Below the pieces are notes generated by a model. The model did no database searches, was not told the origin of the DNA, and saw only the letters and a list, made by a program, of their open reading frames with translations. 64,000 bases of DNA. It comes from Desulfovibrio sp. (GTDB lineage: Bacteria > Desulfobacterota > Desulfovibrionia > Desulfovibrionales > Desulfovibrionaceae). A program made the translations under genes and the position numbers. The stretch spans positions 53,328 to 117,327 of the forward strand of contig JALHJW010000012.1 in NCBI GenBank assembly GCA_022839785.1, given 5' to 3'. Positions within the stretch are counted from its first letter, which is position 1. Every line of letters begins with the position of its first letter. Shown here in pieces: positions 8,678 to 18,254 of the stretch.

Positions 8678-8691
8678 ATACTTCATAGTAT
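8678..8691. promoter_or_regulatory. Candidate VapB operator palindrome
   Basis: ATACT-TCAT-AGTAT is a perfect 5-base-arm inverted repeat 18 bases upstream of the vapB ATG, inside an AT-rich stretch that contrasts with the GC-rich surroundings. Position and symmetry fit an autoregulatory VapB site. The rest of the gap up to 8802 shows no gene. Confidence 0.5.
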
Positions 8692-8802
8692 CTATATCGG
8701 ACAGCACTGGCAAGTCGCCGGGCAAACGCAACGGATTCCTCCCGGCGGCCGGGGCCGACGGCGGCGGCAGAAGCGCGCGGAGGAAAAATGGGAGGGCCGG
8801 GC

Positions 8803-9684
8803 CTACTGCCCGAACTGCTCGATGGCCGCGACGATCTGGGCGCTCTTGGCCTGCAGCTCCAGGCGGCCGCGGTGGATGATCTCGCGCAGGCGCTCGCCCT
8901 CCCAGGGCTGGATGGGCTTGTCGCAGCGCACCACGATGGGGATGATCTCGTAGGAGTGCATGTCGATGGCCATGGGCAGCTGGCTCTCCACCAGGGCGCG
9001 GCGGAAGACCCGGTGAACGTTGGTGGCGCACTCGGCGAAGCCCTTGGGCTCGGGCGCGGCGGGATCGTCGAACCAGACCGCGATGATCACATCCACGTTG
9101 CGCCGCACGGCCTCCATGACCGGCAGCGGCGAGAAGAAGGCCCCGTCGGCCAGGACCATGCCGTCCATGCGCAGCGGAGGCATGAGCGGAAAGACCGCGC
9201 CCGAGGCGTAGACCGTGTCGGCCACGGGTCCGGACTCCATGGCCCGGGGCTCGCCCGAGAGCAGGTCCGTGGTCATGAGCACGGTCTTGGGCGAAAGCCC
9301 CTCGATGCGCAGCTTCTTGAAGATGGCGCGGTAGGTCTCCTGCAGCCTGCCCGGCTTGAAGATGGCCTGGCTCTGGCGGAACCGGCCCTCGTCCAGGCGG
9401 GTGATGCCCTGCAGCGCCTCCTGGTCGACCTCGGAATAGACCCCCCAGTTCAGGGCCTGCCCGATGAGCCTGCTCATGGCCGGGATGTCGTAGCCCGCGC
9501 CCCAGAGCGCGGCGAGCAGCGCGCCGCCGCTGCAGCCGACGATGAGGTCGGGCCGGATGCGCACGGCCTGCAGATGCTCGATGAGCGGCAGGGCGGCGAA
9601 GGCCTTGATGCCCTCGCCTCCCAGGACCACGCCGATGCGCGGCCGGGTCCTGCCCGTGGGGGAGACGGCCCGCGTCCCGCTCAT
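8803..9684 (-). CDS. Patatin-like phospholipase (RssA/YlbK type)
   Basis: The 293-residue protein has the patatin catalytic dyad context. The oxyanion loop is VLGGEGIKAFA at about 20-30, the nucleophile is S52 in GCSGG, and the catalytic Asp is D180 in ADGAFF. It is expected to hydrolyse acyl esters of phospholipids. There is no signal peptide, so it is cytosolic or membrane-peripheral. Its ATG overlaps the stop of the upstream tesA-like gene by four bases (ATGA), so the two esterases are co-transcribed. The oxyanion motif GGEG differs slightly from the common GGGAKG form but keeps the glycine pair. Confidence 0.88.
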   Translation of the reverse strand: MSGTRAVSPTGRTRPRIGVVLGGEGIKAFAALPLIEHLQAVRIRPDLIVGCSGGALLAALWGAGYDIPAMSRLIGQALNWGVYSEVDQEALQGITRLDEGRFRQSQAIFKPGRLQETYRAIFKKLRIEGLSPKTVLMTTDLLSGEPRAMESGPVADTVYASGAVFPLMPPLRMDGMVLADGAFFSPLPVMEAVRRNVDVIIAVWFDDPAAPEPKGFAECATNVHRVFRRALVESQLPMAIDMHSYEIIPIVVRCDKPIQPWEGERLREIIHRGRLELQAKSAQIVAAIEQFGQ

Positions 9685-10349
9685 GGAGCCCTCCCGGCCT
9701 GTTGTCCGGCCTGGTCGAGCAGGCGCAGGACCAGGGGCAGGATGCGCCGGGCGATCTCCTCGGCCCCGGCGGCGTTCGGGTGGATGCCGTCGGCCAGGTT
9801 CAGCGCCGGGTCCGCGGCCACGCCGTCCAGCAGGAAGGGATAGAAAAGGGTCTTGTGCTTTGCGGCCAGACGGGGGAAAACAGCCTCGAAGGCCGCGGCG
9901 TACTGCGGCCCCAGGTTGCGCGGGGCCTTCATGCCCGCCAGGAGCACCGGGACGCCCTGCCGCGCGAAACGGGCGAGCATGGCGTCCAGGTTCGCCTCCA
10001 TGCGCTCCACGGACAGGCCGCGCAGGGCGTCGTTGGCTCCCAGGCAGAGGATGGCCGCGTGCGGCCGCTCGGCCAGGGTCCAGTCCAGGCGCGCCAGGCC
10101 CCCGGCCGTGGTGTCGCCCGAGACCCCGGCGTTGACGATGCGCGCGTTCCGGCCCGCGGCGCGCAGCAGTTCGCCCAGCCGGTCCGGGTAGGAGCCGCCC
10201 GCGGGCAGCCCGTATCCGGCCGTGAGGCTGTCGCCGTAGCAGAGCAGGGTCAGGGACGCCTGCTCCGCCGTTGCGGCCAGGGCCGCGCCCGCGGTTGCGA
10301 AAAGGGCCATGGCTGCCACCATCAGGACGCTGTGCGCGCGTTTCAGCAT
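9681..10349 (-). CDS. tesA: TesA-like periplasmic lysophospholipase/arylesterase (SGNH hydrolase)
   Basis: The 222-residue protein carries a signal peptide (core VLMVAAMALFATAGAALA) and the SGNH blocks: S41 in GDSLTAGYG, NAGVSGD near 73-79, GAND near 104-107, and D187/H190 in DGIHPN. It matches TesA (thioesterase I/protease I/lysophospholipase L1) in length and order. A GTG 11 codons upstream keeps the frame open, but the ATG at 10349 places the signal peptide properly. It diverges from the YbbA-like ATPase with 42 bases between starts, the same arrangement as tesA-ybbA-ybbP in Escherichia coli. It overlaps the patatin gene downstream by four bases. Confidence 0.92.
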   Translation of the reverse strand: MLKRAHSVLMVAAMALFATAGAALAATAEQASLTLLCYGDSLTAGYGLPAGGSYPDRLGELLRAAGRNARIVNAGVSGDTTAGGLARLDWTLAERPHAAILCLGANDALRGLSVERMEANLDAMLARFARQGVPVLLAGMKAPRNLGPQYAAAFEAVFPRLAAKHKTLFYPFLLDGVAADPALNLADGIHPNAAGAEEIARRILPLVLRLLDQAGQQAGRAP

Positions 10350-10391
10350 GCGGTCCACAACTTCGGCCCCACCGGGCCGCACGAGGAAGAG

Positions 10392-11086
<695 letters not shown>

Positions 11087-11090
<4 letters not shown>

Positions 11091-13636
11091 CGCCCATGGC
11101 CCTGCGCATCGCCCGCCGCGAACTGCGGCAGGGGCTCAGGCGCTTCTCGGTCTTCCTGGCCTGCCTGGCGCTGGGCGTGGCCTGCATCGCCCTGGTGGGC
11201 TCCCTGGCCGCCGGGGTGGAGGGCGGCATCCGGCGCGACGCCCGCGCCATCCTGGGCGGCGACCTGGAACTCAGCCAGACCTTCCTGCCGCCCCCGCCCG
11301 AGGCCCTGGAGCTGCTGCGCGGCGCGGGCGCGGTCTCGGAGGTCGCGTCCATGCGGGTCATGGTCCACGCCCCGGCCGCGGACGGGAGCGAGGAGTTTCC
11401 GCCCGTGCTGGCCGAACTCAAGGCCGTGGACGCGGCCTGGCCGCTCTACGGCAGCGCGGAGCTGGACCCGGCCATGCCCCTGGCGGCGGCCCTGGCCGAA
11501 CGGGACGGAATCTTCGGCGCGGCCTGCGAGGAAACGCTCCTGGCCCGCCTGGGGCTGGCCCCCGGCGGCCGGGTCACGGTGGGCGGGGCCGTCTTCGAGA
11601 TCAGGGCCGCGCTCACCCGCGAACCGGACAGGGCCGTCTCGGTCTTCAGCCTGGGGCCGCGCCTGCTCGTCTCGCACGAGGGGCTGGCCGCCACCGGCCT
11701 GCTGCTGCCCGGCGCGCTGCTGCAGCGCGAATTCCGCCTGCGCCTGCCCGCGGGAAGCGACGCCCCGGCCTTTGCCCGCGACCTGGAGGAACGCTTTCCC
11801 GGCGCGGCCTTCCGGGTGCGCGACTACACCACGGCGGGCCCCCGGCTGCGCACCTTCATCGAGAGCCTGCACCTCTACCTGACCTTCGTGGGGCTGGCCG
11901 CCATCCTGGTGGGGGGCATGGGCATGGGCGGCGCGGTCTCCGCCTTCCTGGAGGAGAAGCGCCGCTCCATCGCCATCATGAAGTGCGTGGGCGCGCGGCC
12001 CAGGCTGCTCGTCACGGCCTACCTGCTCCAGGTCCTGGCCCTGGCCTGCGCGGGCACGCTGCTCGGCCTGGCCGCGGGCGCGGGCCTGCCGCTGCTCCTG
12101 CAGGGCTGGCTGGCGCGCGTCCTGCCCGTGCCCATCGAGGCGGGCGTCTACGCCCGGCCCCTGCTCACGGCCGCGGGCTTCGGCCTGCTCACGGCCCTGG
12201 CCTTCAGCCTCCGGCCCCTGCTCCTGGCGGGCAGCGTCCCGGCGGCCGGGCTCTTCAGGGGCTACGTGGACGGCGGACGGCTTTCGGCGCGCGGCAGGCT
12301 GTTCACGGCCCTGGGCGGCCTAGTCCTGGCCGCCTACGCCGTGGCCGTGACCCCGGACCACCGCCTGGCCCTCTTCTTCAGCCTCGCGGCCCTGGCGGCC
12401 TTCGGCATCTTCCGTCTGGCCTCCTGGGGCATCCGGCGGCTGGCCCGGCGGGTGCGGCCGGAACACGCCCCGCGCCTCAGGCTCGCGGCCTCGTCCCTGC
12501 ACCGGCCGGGCAACGCCACGGACGCCGTGGTCCTGGCCCTGGGCCTGGGGCTGACCGTGCTCGTGGCCGTGAACCTGGCCAGCGGCAACTTCGCCCGGCG
12601 CATCTCCGCCACCATCCCGGAGCAGGCCCCGGCCTACTTCTTCATCGACATCCAGCCGGACCAGGCCGAGGCCTTCGACGCCCTGCTGCGGACCCTGCCC
12701 GGGGTCACGGCCCTGACCCGCCAGCCCATGCTGCGGGCGCGCATCACGCGCATCGCGGGCCAGCCCGTGGACCCGGAGAAGATCCCCAAAGACCTGCGCT
12801 GGACCGTGAACTCCGACCGCGGCGTCACGGCCATGGCCGCGCCGCCGCCGCACAATCCCATCGTGGCCGGGGAGTGGTGGCCGCCGGACTACAGCCGGAA
12901 CGGGCGGGACGCGCCGGTCATCTCCCTGACCAAGGACATCGCGGACGGCTTCGGCGTGCGCGTGGGCGACACCCTGACCCTGAACCTCATGGGCCGCGAG
13001 GTCACGGCGCGGATCATGAACCTGCGCCGCGTGGAGTGGGGCAGCCTGGCCATGAACTTCGCCATCATCTTCCCGCCCGGCTTCATCGAGGCCGCGCCCC
13101 AGACGCACATCGCCACGGTCTACATGGACCCCTCGGCCGGGGCCGGGGCCGAGGCCGCGGTGATCTCCGCCGTGGGCCGGGCCATGCCGGGCGTCTCGGG
13201 CATCCGGGTCAAGGAGGTGCTGGCGCGCGTGGGAGCGCTCATGGAAGGCCTGGCCCTGGCGGGCAACACCGTGGCCGGGGTGGCCCTGGCCGCCGGGCTG
13301 CTGGTCCTGGCCGCGGCCCTGCGCGCCGCGGCGGACAGCCGCATCTACGAGGCCGTGGTGCTCCGCGTGGTGGGCGCCACGCGGCGCGACATCCTGCTCT
13401 CCCTGGCCTGCGAGTTCCTCTTCCTTGGGCTGGCCGCGGGCGCGGCGGCCGCGGCCCTGGGCTCGGCCCTGGGCTGGGCCGTGGTCACGGGGCTGATGCG
13501 CCAGGAGTGGACCTTCCTGCCCGGCGTGGTGGCGGCCACGGTGCTCGGGGCCGTGGCCCTGACCCTGGGGCTGGGCCTGCTCGGCGTGCGCCGGGTGCTG
13601 GGCCAGAAGCCCGCCCCGGTCCTGCGCAACGAGTAG
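11087..13636 (+). CDS. ybbP: FtsX/MacB-fold permease, YbbP type
   Basis: The 849-residue membrane protein has an N-terminal membrane segment (about 18-38), a large periplasmic domain, and a first FtsX core with three helices around residues 260-400. A second periplasmic block and a final FtsX core (about 720-845) end near the conserved LGQKPAPVLRNE. This two-FtsX layout is that of YbbP. The frame can begin at GTG 11087, which gives a GTGA overlap with ybbA and a GGAGAGG four bases upstream, or at ATG 11096; the first is preferred for coupling. With YbbA and divergent TesA it may handle lipids or other hydrophobic compounds (inference). Confidence 0.92.
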
Positions 13637-13685
13637 GCGCAAAAGCGCCGTTGCCCCCGGCGGCGTTCTCGGAGTATGTGGGCGC

Positions 13686-15833
13686 ATGCGGCTGCGCACC
13701 AAGCTTCTCCTGGGCCTTCTGGCCATCTCGCTCGTGCCCCTGGCGATCATGCGGCTGTCCAGCCAGGCCACGCTGCGCGACGTGGGGCGCGATCTGGCCC
13801 GCACCTTCTCCACCACCCTTCTGGACAACGCCGAAAGCGAGCTGGCCCGCCTGGTGGAGGACCACGCGCGCATCATCCGCAGCGAGTCGCTGCTCATCGA
13901 GGCCGTGCTGCGCGCCCGTGCGGCCGAATTGGAGAGCCTCACCGCGGCCCCGGACGAGCCGCTCTCCCCCACGCGCTGCGCCGAACCGCCCGCGCGCATG
14001 CCCGAGCATCTCGCCGAGGCCTACTGCGCGGACACCGGCTGGGGCGACTGCGAGTCCATGCGCCCGGATTTCGACGCCGTGACCCTCTTCCCCTCGCGCC
14101 GGACCGTGTCCGAGGGCACGGTGCAGCGCATCCCCCTGGCCCAGATCATCCCGCAGATGAAGCACTCCGCCGCCGCGCTCGGGGGCGCGGCCCTGTGGCA
14201 GGCCATCCAGCCCGCCCAGGGACCGGCCATCGTCTACCCCGGCCTGCGCGCCCTGCCGCCCCAGATCAGACTGCACGAGCTGCGCGCCATCGCCCCGGAA
14301 ACCTGCGACATCGGCGGCCCGGTCTGGTCCCAGCCCGTGCCGGACCCGCTCACGGGCCGCCTCGTGCTCACGGCCCACATGGGCTGGCGGGATCTGCGCA
14401 ACGCCACCATCGCGGGCGTGGTCTCCCTGTCCGTGCCCCTGCACGCCGTGCTGCACGAGAACCAGCACGTGCTGAACCTCTCGGACGAGGCCTCGGCCAT
14501 CCTCGTGCGCGTGGAGGGCGATCCGCCCCGGCTGCGCGTCGTGGCCCGGGAAATGCGGCCCGACGAGGAGCCGGAACGCCACGCCCTGCGCCACGGACTC
14601 CACCGGGGAAGGTCGCGCTGGGCCGAGGCCCCGGGCCAGGACCGGCTGCCCGTGGAGGACCCGGACGGCTACGCCGCCCTGGCCGCGAACATCCTGCGCG
14701 GCCGCTCCAGCGTCACCGGCATGCCCTACCGGGGGGAGGAGAGCTTCTGGGCCTACGCCTCCCTGGACCCGGCCAAGAATCTGGCCCTGCTGCTCGTGAT
14801 CCCAAAGGACGACCTCACCCGGCAGGGCGTCATGGCCGAGGAGTACGTGCAGGAAAGCATCCTGCACCAGATCCGGCTCACCAGCCTGTGGCTGCTCGGA
14901 ATCCTGGTCCTGGTGCTGGTCATGGCCTTCCTCCTGGCGCGCTCCATCTCGCGTCCGGTGGGCAGGCTCACCCGGGCCGTGCGCCGCGTGGCCCGGGGCG
15001 ACTTCTCCGTGCGCGCCCAGATGTCGGGCAAGGACGAGATCGCGCAACTCGGCGAGGCCTTCGACCGCATGGTCCCGGCCCTGGAGGACCGCGTGCGGCT
15101 GCGCCAGTCCGTGAACCTGGCCCAGGAGATCCAGCAAAGCCTGCTGCCCGGCGAGGCCCCCCGCCTGCCCGGCCTGGACCTGGCGGGCACGGCCCGCTAC
15201 AGCGACGAAACCGGCGGCGACCTCTACGACTTCATCACCTTCCCGGGCGACGCGGGCGTGGTCGGCGTCGCCCTGGGCGACGTCTCGGGCCACGGCGTGC
15301 CCGCCGCCCTGCTCATGGCCTCCGCCCGCGCGGCCCTGCGCTCCAGGCTCGTGGCCCCGGGCTGGGCCGCCGAGGCCGTGGGCGCGGTCAACCGCCTCGT
15401 GGCCCGCGACACCGCGTCCACCGGCCACTTCCTGACCCTCTTCTACCTGGAGATCGACACCCGCGCCCGTCGCGCCGCCTGGGTGCGGGCCGGACAGGAC
15501 CCGGCCCTGGTCCTCTCGCCGGACGGCGTCTTCAGCGAGTTGGACGGGTACGGCATGGCCCTGGGCCTGGACCCGGACGCGGTCTTCGTGCAGCAGGAAC
15601 AGGACCTCCTGCCCGGACAGATCATCCTCATCGGCACGGACGGCATCTGGGAGAGCCTCTCCCCGGACGGAGAGATGTACGGCAAGCAGCGGCTGCGCGA
15701 GGTCCTGGCGGCCAACGCGCACAGGCCCGCGGCGGACATCGTCGAGACCGTGCTGGCCGACCTGGCCCTGTTCCGCCACGGGCTGCCCCAGGAGGACGAC
15801 ATCACCCTGACGGTCGCCAAGCTCCTGGGCTGA
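13686..15833 (+). CDS. Membrane SpoIIE/RsbU-type PP2C phosphatase with HAMP domain
   Basis: The 715-residue protein has an N-terminal membrane segment (about 8-25), a periplasmic sensory region, a second membrane helix at about 396-416, and HAMP. A SpoIIE PP2C-like domain follows from about residue 475, with motifs SDETGGDLYDF, LGDVSGHGVPAALLM and GTDGIWE supplying the metal-binding aspartates. Such proteins dephosphorylate Ser/Thr-phosphorylated anti-anti-sigma factors in partner-switching pathways. No STAS or anti-sigma gene is next to it, so its partner lies elsewhere. It starts 49 bases after ybbP on the same strand. A second phosphatase of this type lies at 55417-57390. Confidence 0.92.
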   Translation: MRLRTKLLLGLLAISLVPLAIMRLSSQATLRDVGRDLARTFSTTLLDNAESELARLVEDHARIIRSESLLIEAVLRARAAELESLTAAPDEPLSPTRCAEPPARMPEHLAEAYCADTGWGDCESMRPDFDAVTLFPSRRTVSEGTVQRIPLAQIIPQMKHSAAALGGAALWQAIQPAQGPAIVYPGLRALPPQIRLHELRAIAPETCDIGGPVWSQPVPDPLTGRLVLTAHMGWRDLRNATIAGVVSLSVPLHAVLHENQHVLNLSDEASAILVRVEGDPPRLRVVAREMRPDEEPERHALRHGLHRGRSRWAEAPGQDRLPVEDPDGYAALAANILRGRSSVTGMPYRGEESFWAYASLDPAKNLALLLVIPKDDLTRQGVMAEEYVQESILHQIRLTSLWLLGILVLVLVMAFLLARSISRPVGRLTRAVRRVARGDFSVRAQMSGKDEIAQLGEAFDRMVPALEDRVRLRQSVNLAQEIQQSLLPGEAPRLPGLDLAGTARYSDETGGDLYDFITFPGDAGVVGVALGDVSGHGVPAALLMASARAALRSRLVAPGWAAEAVGAVNRLVARDTASTGHFLTLFYLEIDTRARRAAWVRAGQDPALVLSPDGVFSELDGYGMALGLDPDAVFVQQEQDLLPGQIILIGTDGIWESLSPDGEMYGKQRLREVLAANAHRPAADIVETVLADLALFRHGLPQEDDITLTVAKLLG

Positions 15834-15885
15834 ATCCAACACCGGGCCTTTCGCCCCATCTGTCGGAAAAGATGACCCGGATCGT

Positions 15886-16128
15886 TCAGGAATGGCGCAG
15901 GAGCACGGCCGCCGTCACGACCGCGGCCGCGGTCCATTCCGCATACCTGAGGGGGACGAGCGCGGAGCGCGGCAGGAAGGGGCGCAGCAGCCGGTTGCCG
16001 CCCAGAAAGAGGTGGAACAGGCCGAGCCACCAGGCCACAGCCCCCCACAGCCAGACCCCGGCCGCCAGCAGGAGCGCGGCCAGGGTCAGCTGCATGCGCG
16101 TGTAGCGCCGCGCCGCGGGCTCGGCCAC
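15886..16128 (-). CDS. Small hypothetical membrane protein
   Basis: The 80-residue protein has two hydrophobic segments, at about 13-40 and 62-78, separated by an arginine-rich loop, and looks like a helical hairpin in the inner membrane. It begins with GTG one base after the stop of the gene upstream, so it is probably translated by coupling. No family is recognised. The close packing with its neighbour and good membrane segments support it, but the GC-rich setting makes spurious frames possible. It converges with the phosphatase gene. Confidence 0.5.
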   Translation of the reverse strand: MAEPAARRYTRMQLTLAALLLAAGVWLWGAVAWWLGLFHLFLGGNRLLRPFLPRSALVPLRYAEWTAAAVVTAAVLLRHS

Positions 16129-16129
16129 G

Positions 16130-16663
16130 TCAGTCCTCTTCCTTGGAGAGCCAGACGCGGAAGGCCTTCAGCTCCTCCTCCCAGCGGGAAGCGGAGAGCC
16201 GCAGCGTCAGGAACTCCCGGTACAGGGCGTCGAAGAACTCGTTGCAGCGCTCGTACAGGTACATCTTCTCCAGGAACGCGCCGTCCGGGTCCTCGTCCGC
16301 GCCATCCTTCTCCACCTTGGGCGGCTTCACGGAATTGAGGGCGAAGTCCTCGCTCTTGACCTGCACGGTCCATTCCTCGCCGTCCTGGTCGAACTTCAAA
16401 AGCGCCTTGTTCACCTTCTTGCCGCGCCTGAGGCCCAGACGCGCCTCGGACAGCCGGGCGTGCGCGCCCGTGACCACCGCGGTCTCCTTGGAGTCGCCCT
16501 CGCCGCCCTGCACGGCCACGCGCTGCTCCATGAAGCAGGTGAAGGCGCGGCCGTCCGCCAGCTTGAACACCCCGGCCCGCGCCTCGGAGGCGTACCACAG
16601 CCAGGTCAGGAACTCCTGGCCGAGCAGGGCGCTCTCGCGGTCCGTCAACGTATAGTCGGTCAT
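16130..16663 (-). CDS. Hypothetical protein next to RdgC-like gene
   Basis: The 177-residue soluble protein is acidic and has no signal or membrane segment. It begins MTDYTLTDRESALLGQEF, has a central section rich in Lys and Asp, and a helical C-terminus (YLYERCNEFFDALYREFL). An AGGAG lies 8 bases before the ATG at 16663, ruling out the longer frame that runs through the repeat upstream. It is on the same strand as the RdgC-like gene and separated from it by a repeat-filled 362-base gap. I do not recognise the family. It may share a nucleic-acid-related role with its neighbour (inference from position only). Confidence 0.75.
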   Translation of the reverse strand: MTDYTLTDRESALLGQEFLTWLWYASEARAGVFKLADGRAFTCFMEQRVAVQGGEGDSKETAVVTGAHARLSEARLGLRRGKKVNKALLKFDQDGEEWTVQVKSEDFALNSVKPPKVEKDGADEDPDGAFLEKMYLYERCNEFFDALYREFLTLRLSASRWEEELKAFRVWLSKEED

Positions 16664-16705
16664 CGTGATGCTCCTTTTATGGGAGAGAGAAGAGGAGGCG
16701 AAGAG

Positions 16706-16800
16706 CCGGAGGGGGGAGAACCCCCTTTTGGGAAAAGGGGGTTCTCCCCCCTCCGGACCTCCCCCCTCTCCCCCCAAACGTTTTATCGCGCTTCGCGGTC
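16706..16800 (+). repeat. Hairpin repeat family A, copy 2
   Basis: A perfect inverted repeat with 24-base arms (16706-16729 and 16733-16756, loop GGG) is followed by a C/T-rich linker, CAAACGTTTTATC and the tail GCGCTTCGCGG ending near 16797. It lies in the 16664-17025 gap, which has no gene, and shares its layout with copies at 6339 and 40064. There is no T-run after the hairpin, so a simple intrinsic terminator is not the whole explanation. Confidence 0.8.
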
Positions 16801-16981
16801 CGGGGCCGACCGCCTGCCTGAGGCGTACCCTTCAGGCTGTTCTCGTTCTCTCCCTGGCGACCGTGTCCGGGATTTTCTCGTGCGGGGTCCGCCCCGCATG
16901 GAAAAATCCCCGGACGCTCTTCGTCCCGCCGTCGCGCCGCGCCTGCCCGGCCTGCCGCGCCCCGGCCCAGGGACAGGGGCT

Positions 16982-17015
16982 CCAAGGGGCCTTGGGCCCC
17001 TTGGCCGCCGGAGGC
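16982..17015 (+). repeat. Hairpin repeat family B, copy 1
   Basis: The stem CCAAGGGGCC (16982-16991) pairs with GGCCCCTTGG (16995-17004) around loop TTG, followed directly by CCGCCGGAGGC (17005-17015). The same stem and tail occur at 51787-51819, both preceded by GGGGCT. It lies just before the convergent end of the RdgC-like gene. Confidence 0.7.
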
Positions 17016-17025
17016 ATGGTGCGTT

Positions 17026-17643
17026 CTACCCGGCGAAGTCGCTGGCCTCCAGGTTCTCCAGACGGCCGACGGCCTCCTCGCCGAGCATGCGGCCCGCGAG
17101 GTAGAAGGGGGTCTGGGGTTCGAGCTGCAGGCCGGTGGTCTGCTGGAAGAGGTCTTCGAAAAGTTGGCGCACCTTGCTGTTGGTGGAGCCTAGGATGACG
17201 ATGTTCGTGCGCTGGTCCCAGGCCACGTCGAAGACCGCGGGGATGGGCAGCATGCGGGCGCGCAGGCGCAGGGCGACCTGTTCCTTGATCTCCTTCTTGC
17301 GGGCCTTGGAGACGAAGCGTTTCTCCTCATCCCGGATGGAGGCCTTGAACTCGCGGATGGCGATCTCGACGTGCTTCTTGAACACGGCCGGGGGCACGCG
17401 GCGGGTTTCCAGGCGCAGCAGCCAGGTCAGGTAGTGGCCCTTTTCGGGCGGCGCGGCCTTCCATTCGGTGTCGAGCCAGTCGTCGAGGCAGGCCCAGCCG
17501 AAGGAGCGCTCGTCCGCGGTGTGGTCGATGTCCTTGAAGGCGAACTTCTTCAGGAGTCCGGGCAGATCCCGCAGGAGCTGGTCCGGCACGTCGCCCGCGG
17601 GAAGGTATCTGGTGTAGCTGCAGCTGGCGGACAAAAAGCCCAT
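17026..17643 (-). CDS. rdgC: RdgC-like recombination-associated protein
   Basis: The 205-residue protein resembles the RdgC family. It has an N-terminal half containing DERSFGW, a middle run EEKRFVSKARKKEIKEQV matching the conserved Lys/Glu helix, then LRARMLPIPAVFDVAWD and a C-terminal segment with LFQQTTGLQL. RdgC of E. coli forms a DNA-encircling ring that limits RecA; this version is shorter than the roughly 300 residues of the enteric protein. AGGAG lies 8 bases before the ATG at 17643. The assignment is from pattern resemblance and moderate confidence is appropriate. Confidence 0.7.
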   Translation of the reverse strand: MGFLSASCSYTRYLPAGDVPDQLLRDLPGLLKKFAFKDIDHTADERSFGWACLDDWLDTEWKAAPPEKGHYLTWLLRLETRRVPPAVFKKHVEIAIREFKASIRDEEKRFVSKARKKEIKEQVALRLRARMLPIPAVFDVAWDQRTNIVILGSTNSKVRQLFEDLFQQTTGLQLEPQTPFYLAGRMLGEEAVGRLENLEASDFAG

Positions 17644-18042
17644 GGGGCGGTCTCCTTGGACAGTGGCATTGGGTGTGGACTACCCCATTTGGCGGCGGGT
17701 TGAAAGCCCCGCGGCGGACGGACGGGAGCGGCCGAACGTTGTGCGCCGCCCTTCCCGCGTCCGCCTGGACAGGAGCCGAGCAAGGGCCGGAGGCCGCCCG
17801 GAGCGGCGGGCGCGGGCGGCGGGCGCTCCGGAGGATGGCGGATCGGAGGCGGCCGCGCGACGAATTGCCGCCGTCCCGCGTCATTTGCCGGAAACGTCAC
17901 GAACGCGACAGGGCATGCCGGACGTGCCCAAACCCAGGCTGTCGGCCGACGGACAGACGATCGTTCGTTCAAATACCTACTTGTCATATCGCCATTCTTG
18001 GGGCTAATGCTGGGTGTTCGCGAAACGCGAGCGGGAGGTTCC
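17644..18042. other. Non-coding gap with candidate promoter
   Basis: About 400 bases between divergent genes. The left two thirds are very GC-rich and show nothing recognisable. The right end (17960-18010) becomes AT-richer and holds the likely promoter of the amino-acid transporter operon. Long open frames here are GC-driven shadows without start signals. Confidence 0.5.
17981..18008 (+). promoter_or_regulatory. Candidate sigma-70 promoter for the amino-acid ABC operon
   Basis: TTGTCA (17981-17986), a 16-base spacer and GCTAAT (18003-18008) form a plausible housekeeping promoter about 35 bases upstream of the zinc-ribbon gene ATG, in the only AT-rich part of the gap. Confidence 0.45.
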
Positions 18043-18207
18043 ATGAGCGACGAGCGCAAGGAGCGCCAGTCCGCGGCCGAGGTGGTCTGCCCGGTGTGCA
18101 GGCATACCGAGATCGTGTTCATTCCCAAGGAAGACATCCCCAAATGCCCGAAGTGCGGCAAGCGGATGCTGGTCAAGGAACTGCTCACGGAAGGCAAGTC
18201 CTACTAG
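18043..18207 (+). CDS. Small zinc-ribbon protein
   Basis: The 54-residue protein contains two CxxC knuckles, C16PVC19 and C35PKC38, with hydrophobic residues between them (EIVFIPKEDIP), which is a compact zinc ribbon. GGGAGG lies 4 bases before the ATG. It stands 47 bases upstream of the binding-protein gene of an amino-acid ABC transporter and probably shares its promoter. Its function is unknown; single zinc ribbons of this size often act as nucleic-acid or protein docking modules. Confidence 0.75.
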   Translation: MSDERKERQSAAEVVCPVCRHTEIVFIPKEDIPKCPKCGKRMLVKELLTEGKSY

Positions 18208-18254
18208 CCCGAGCCGCGGAAGATACCCAACAAACCGACCAGAAGGAGCGCGCC

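Noticed and set aside
16706..16756. A-repeat hairpin as a plain intrinsic terminator
   Set aside because: No T-run follows, arms exceed 24 bases and the conserved tail is not part of a terminator.
17642..18007. 121-codon open frame in the gap after rdgC
   Set aside because: No ribosome-binding site, low-complexity Arg/Ala content, and it overlaps the candidate promoter.
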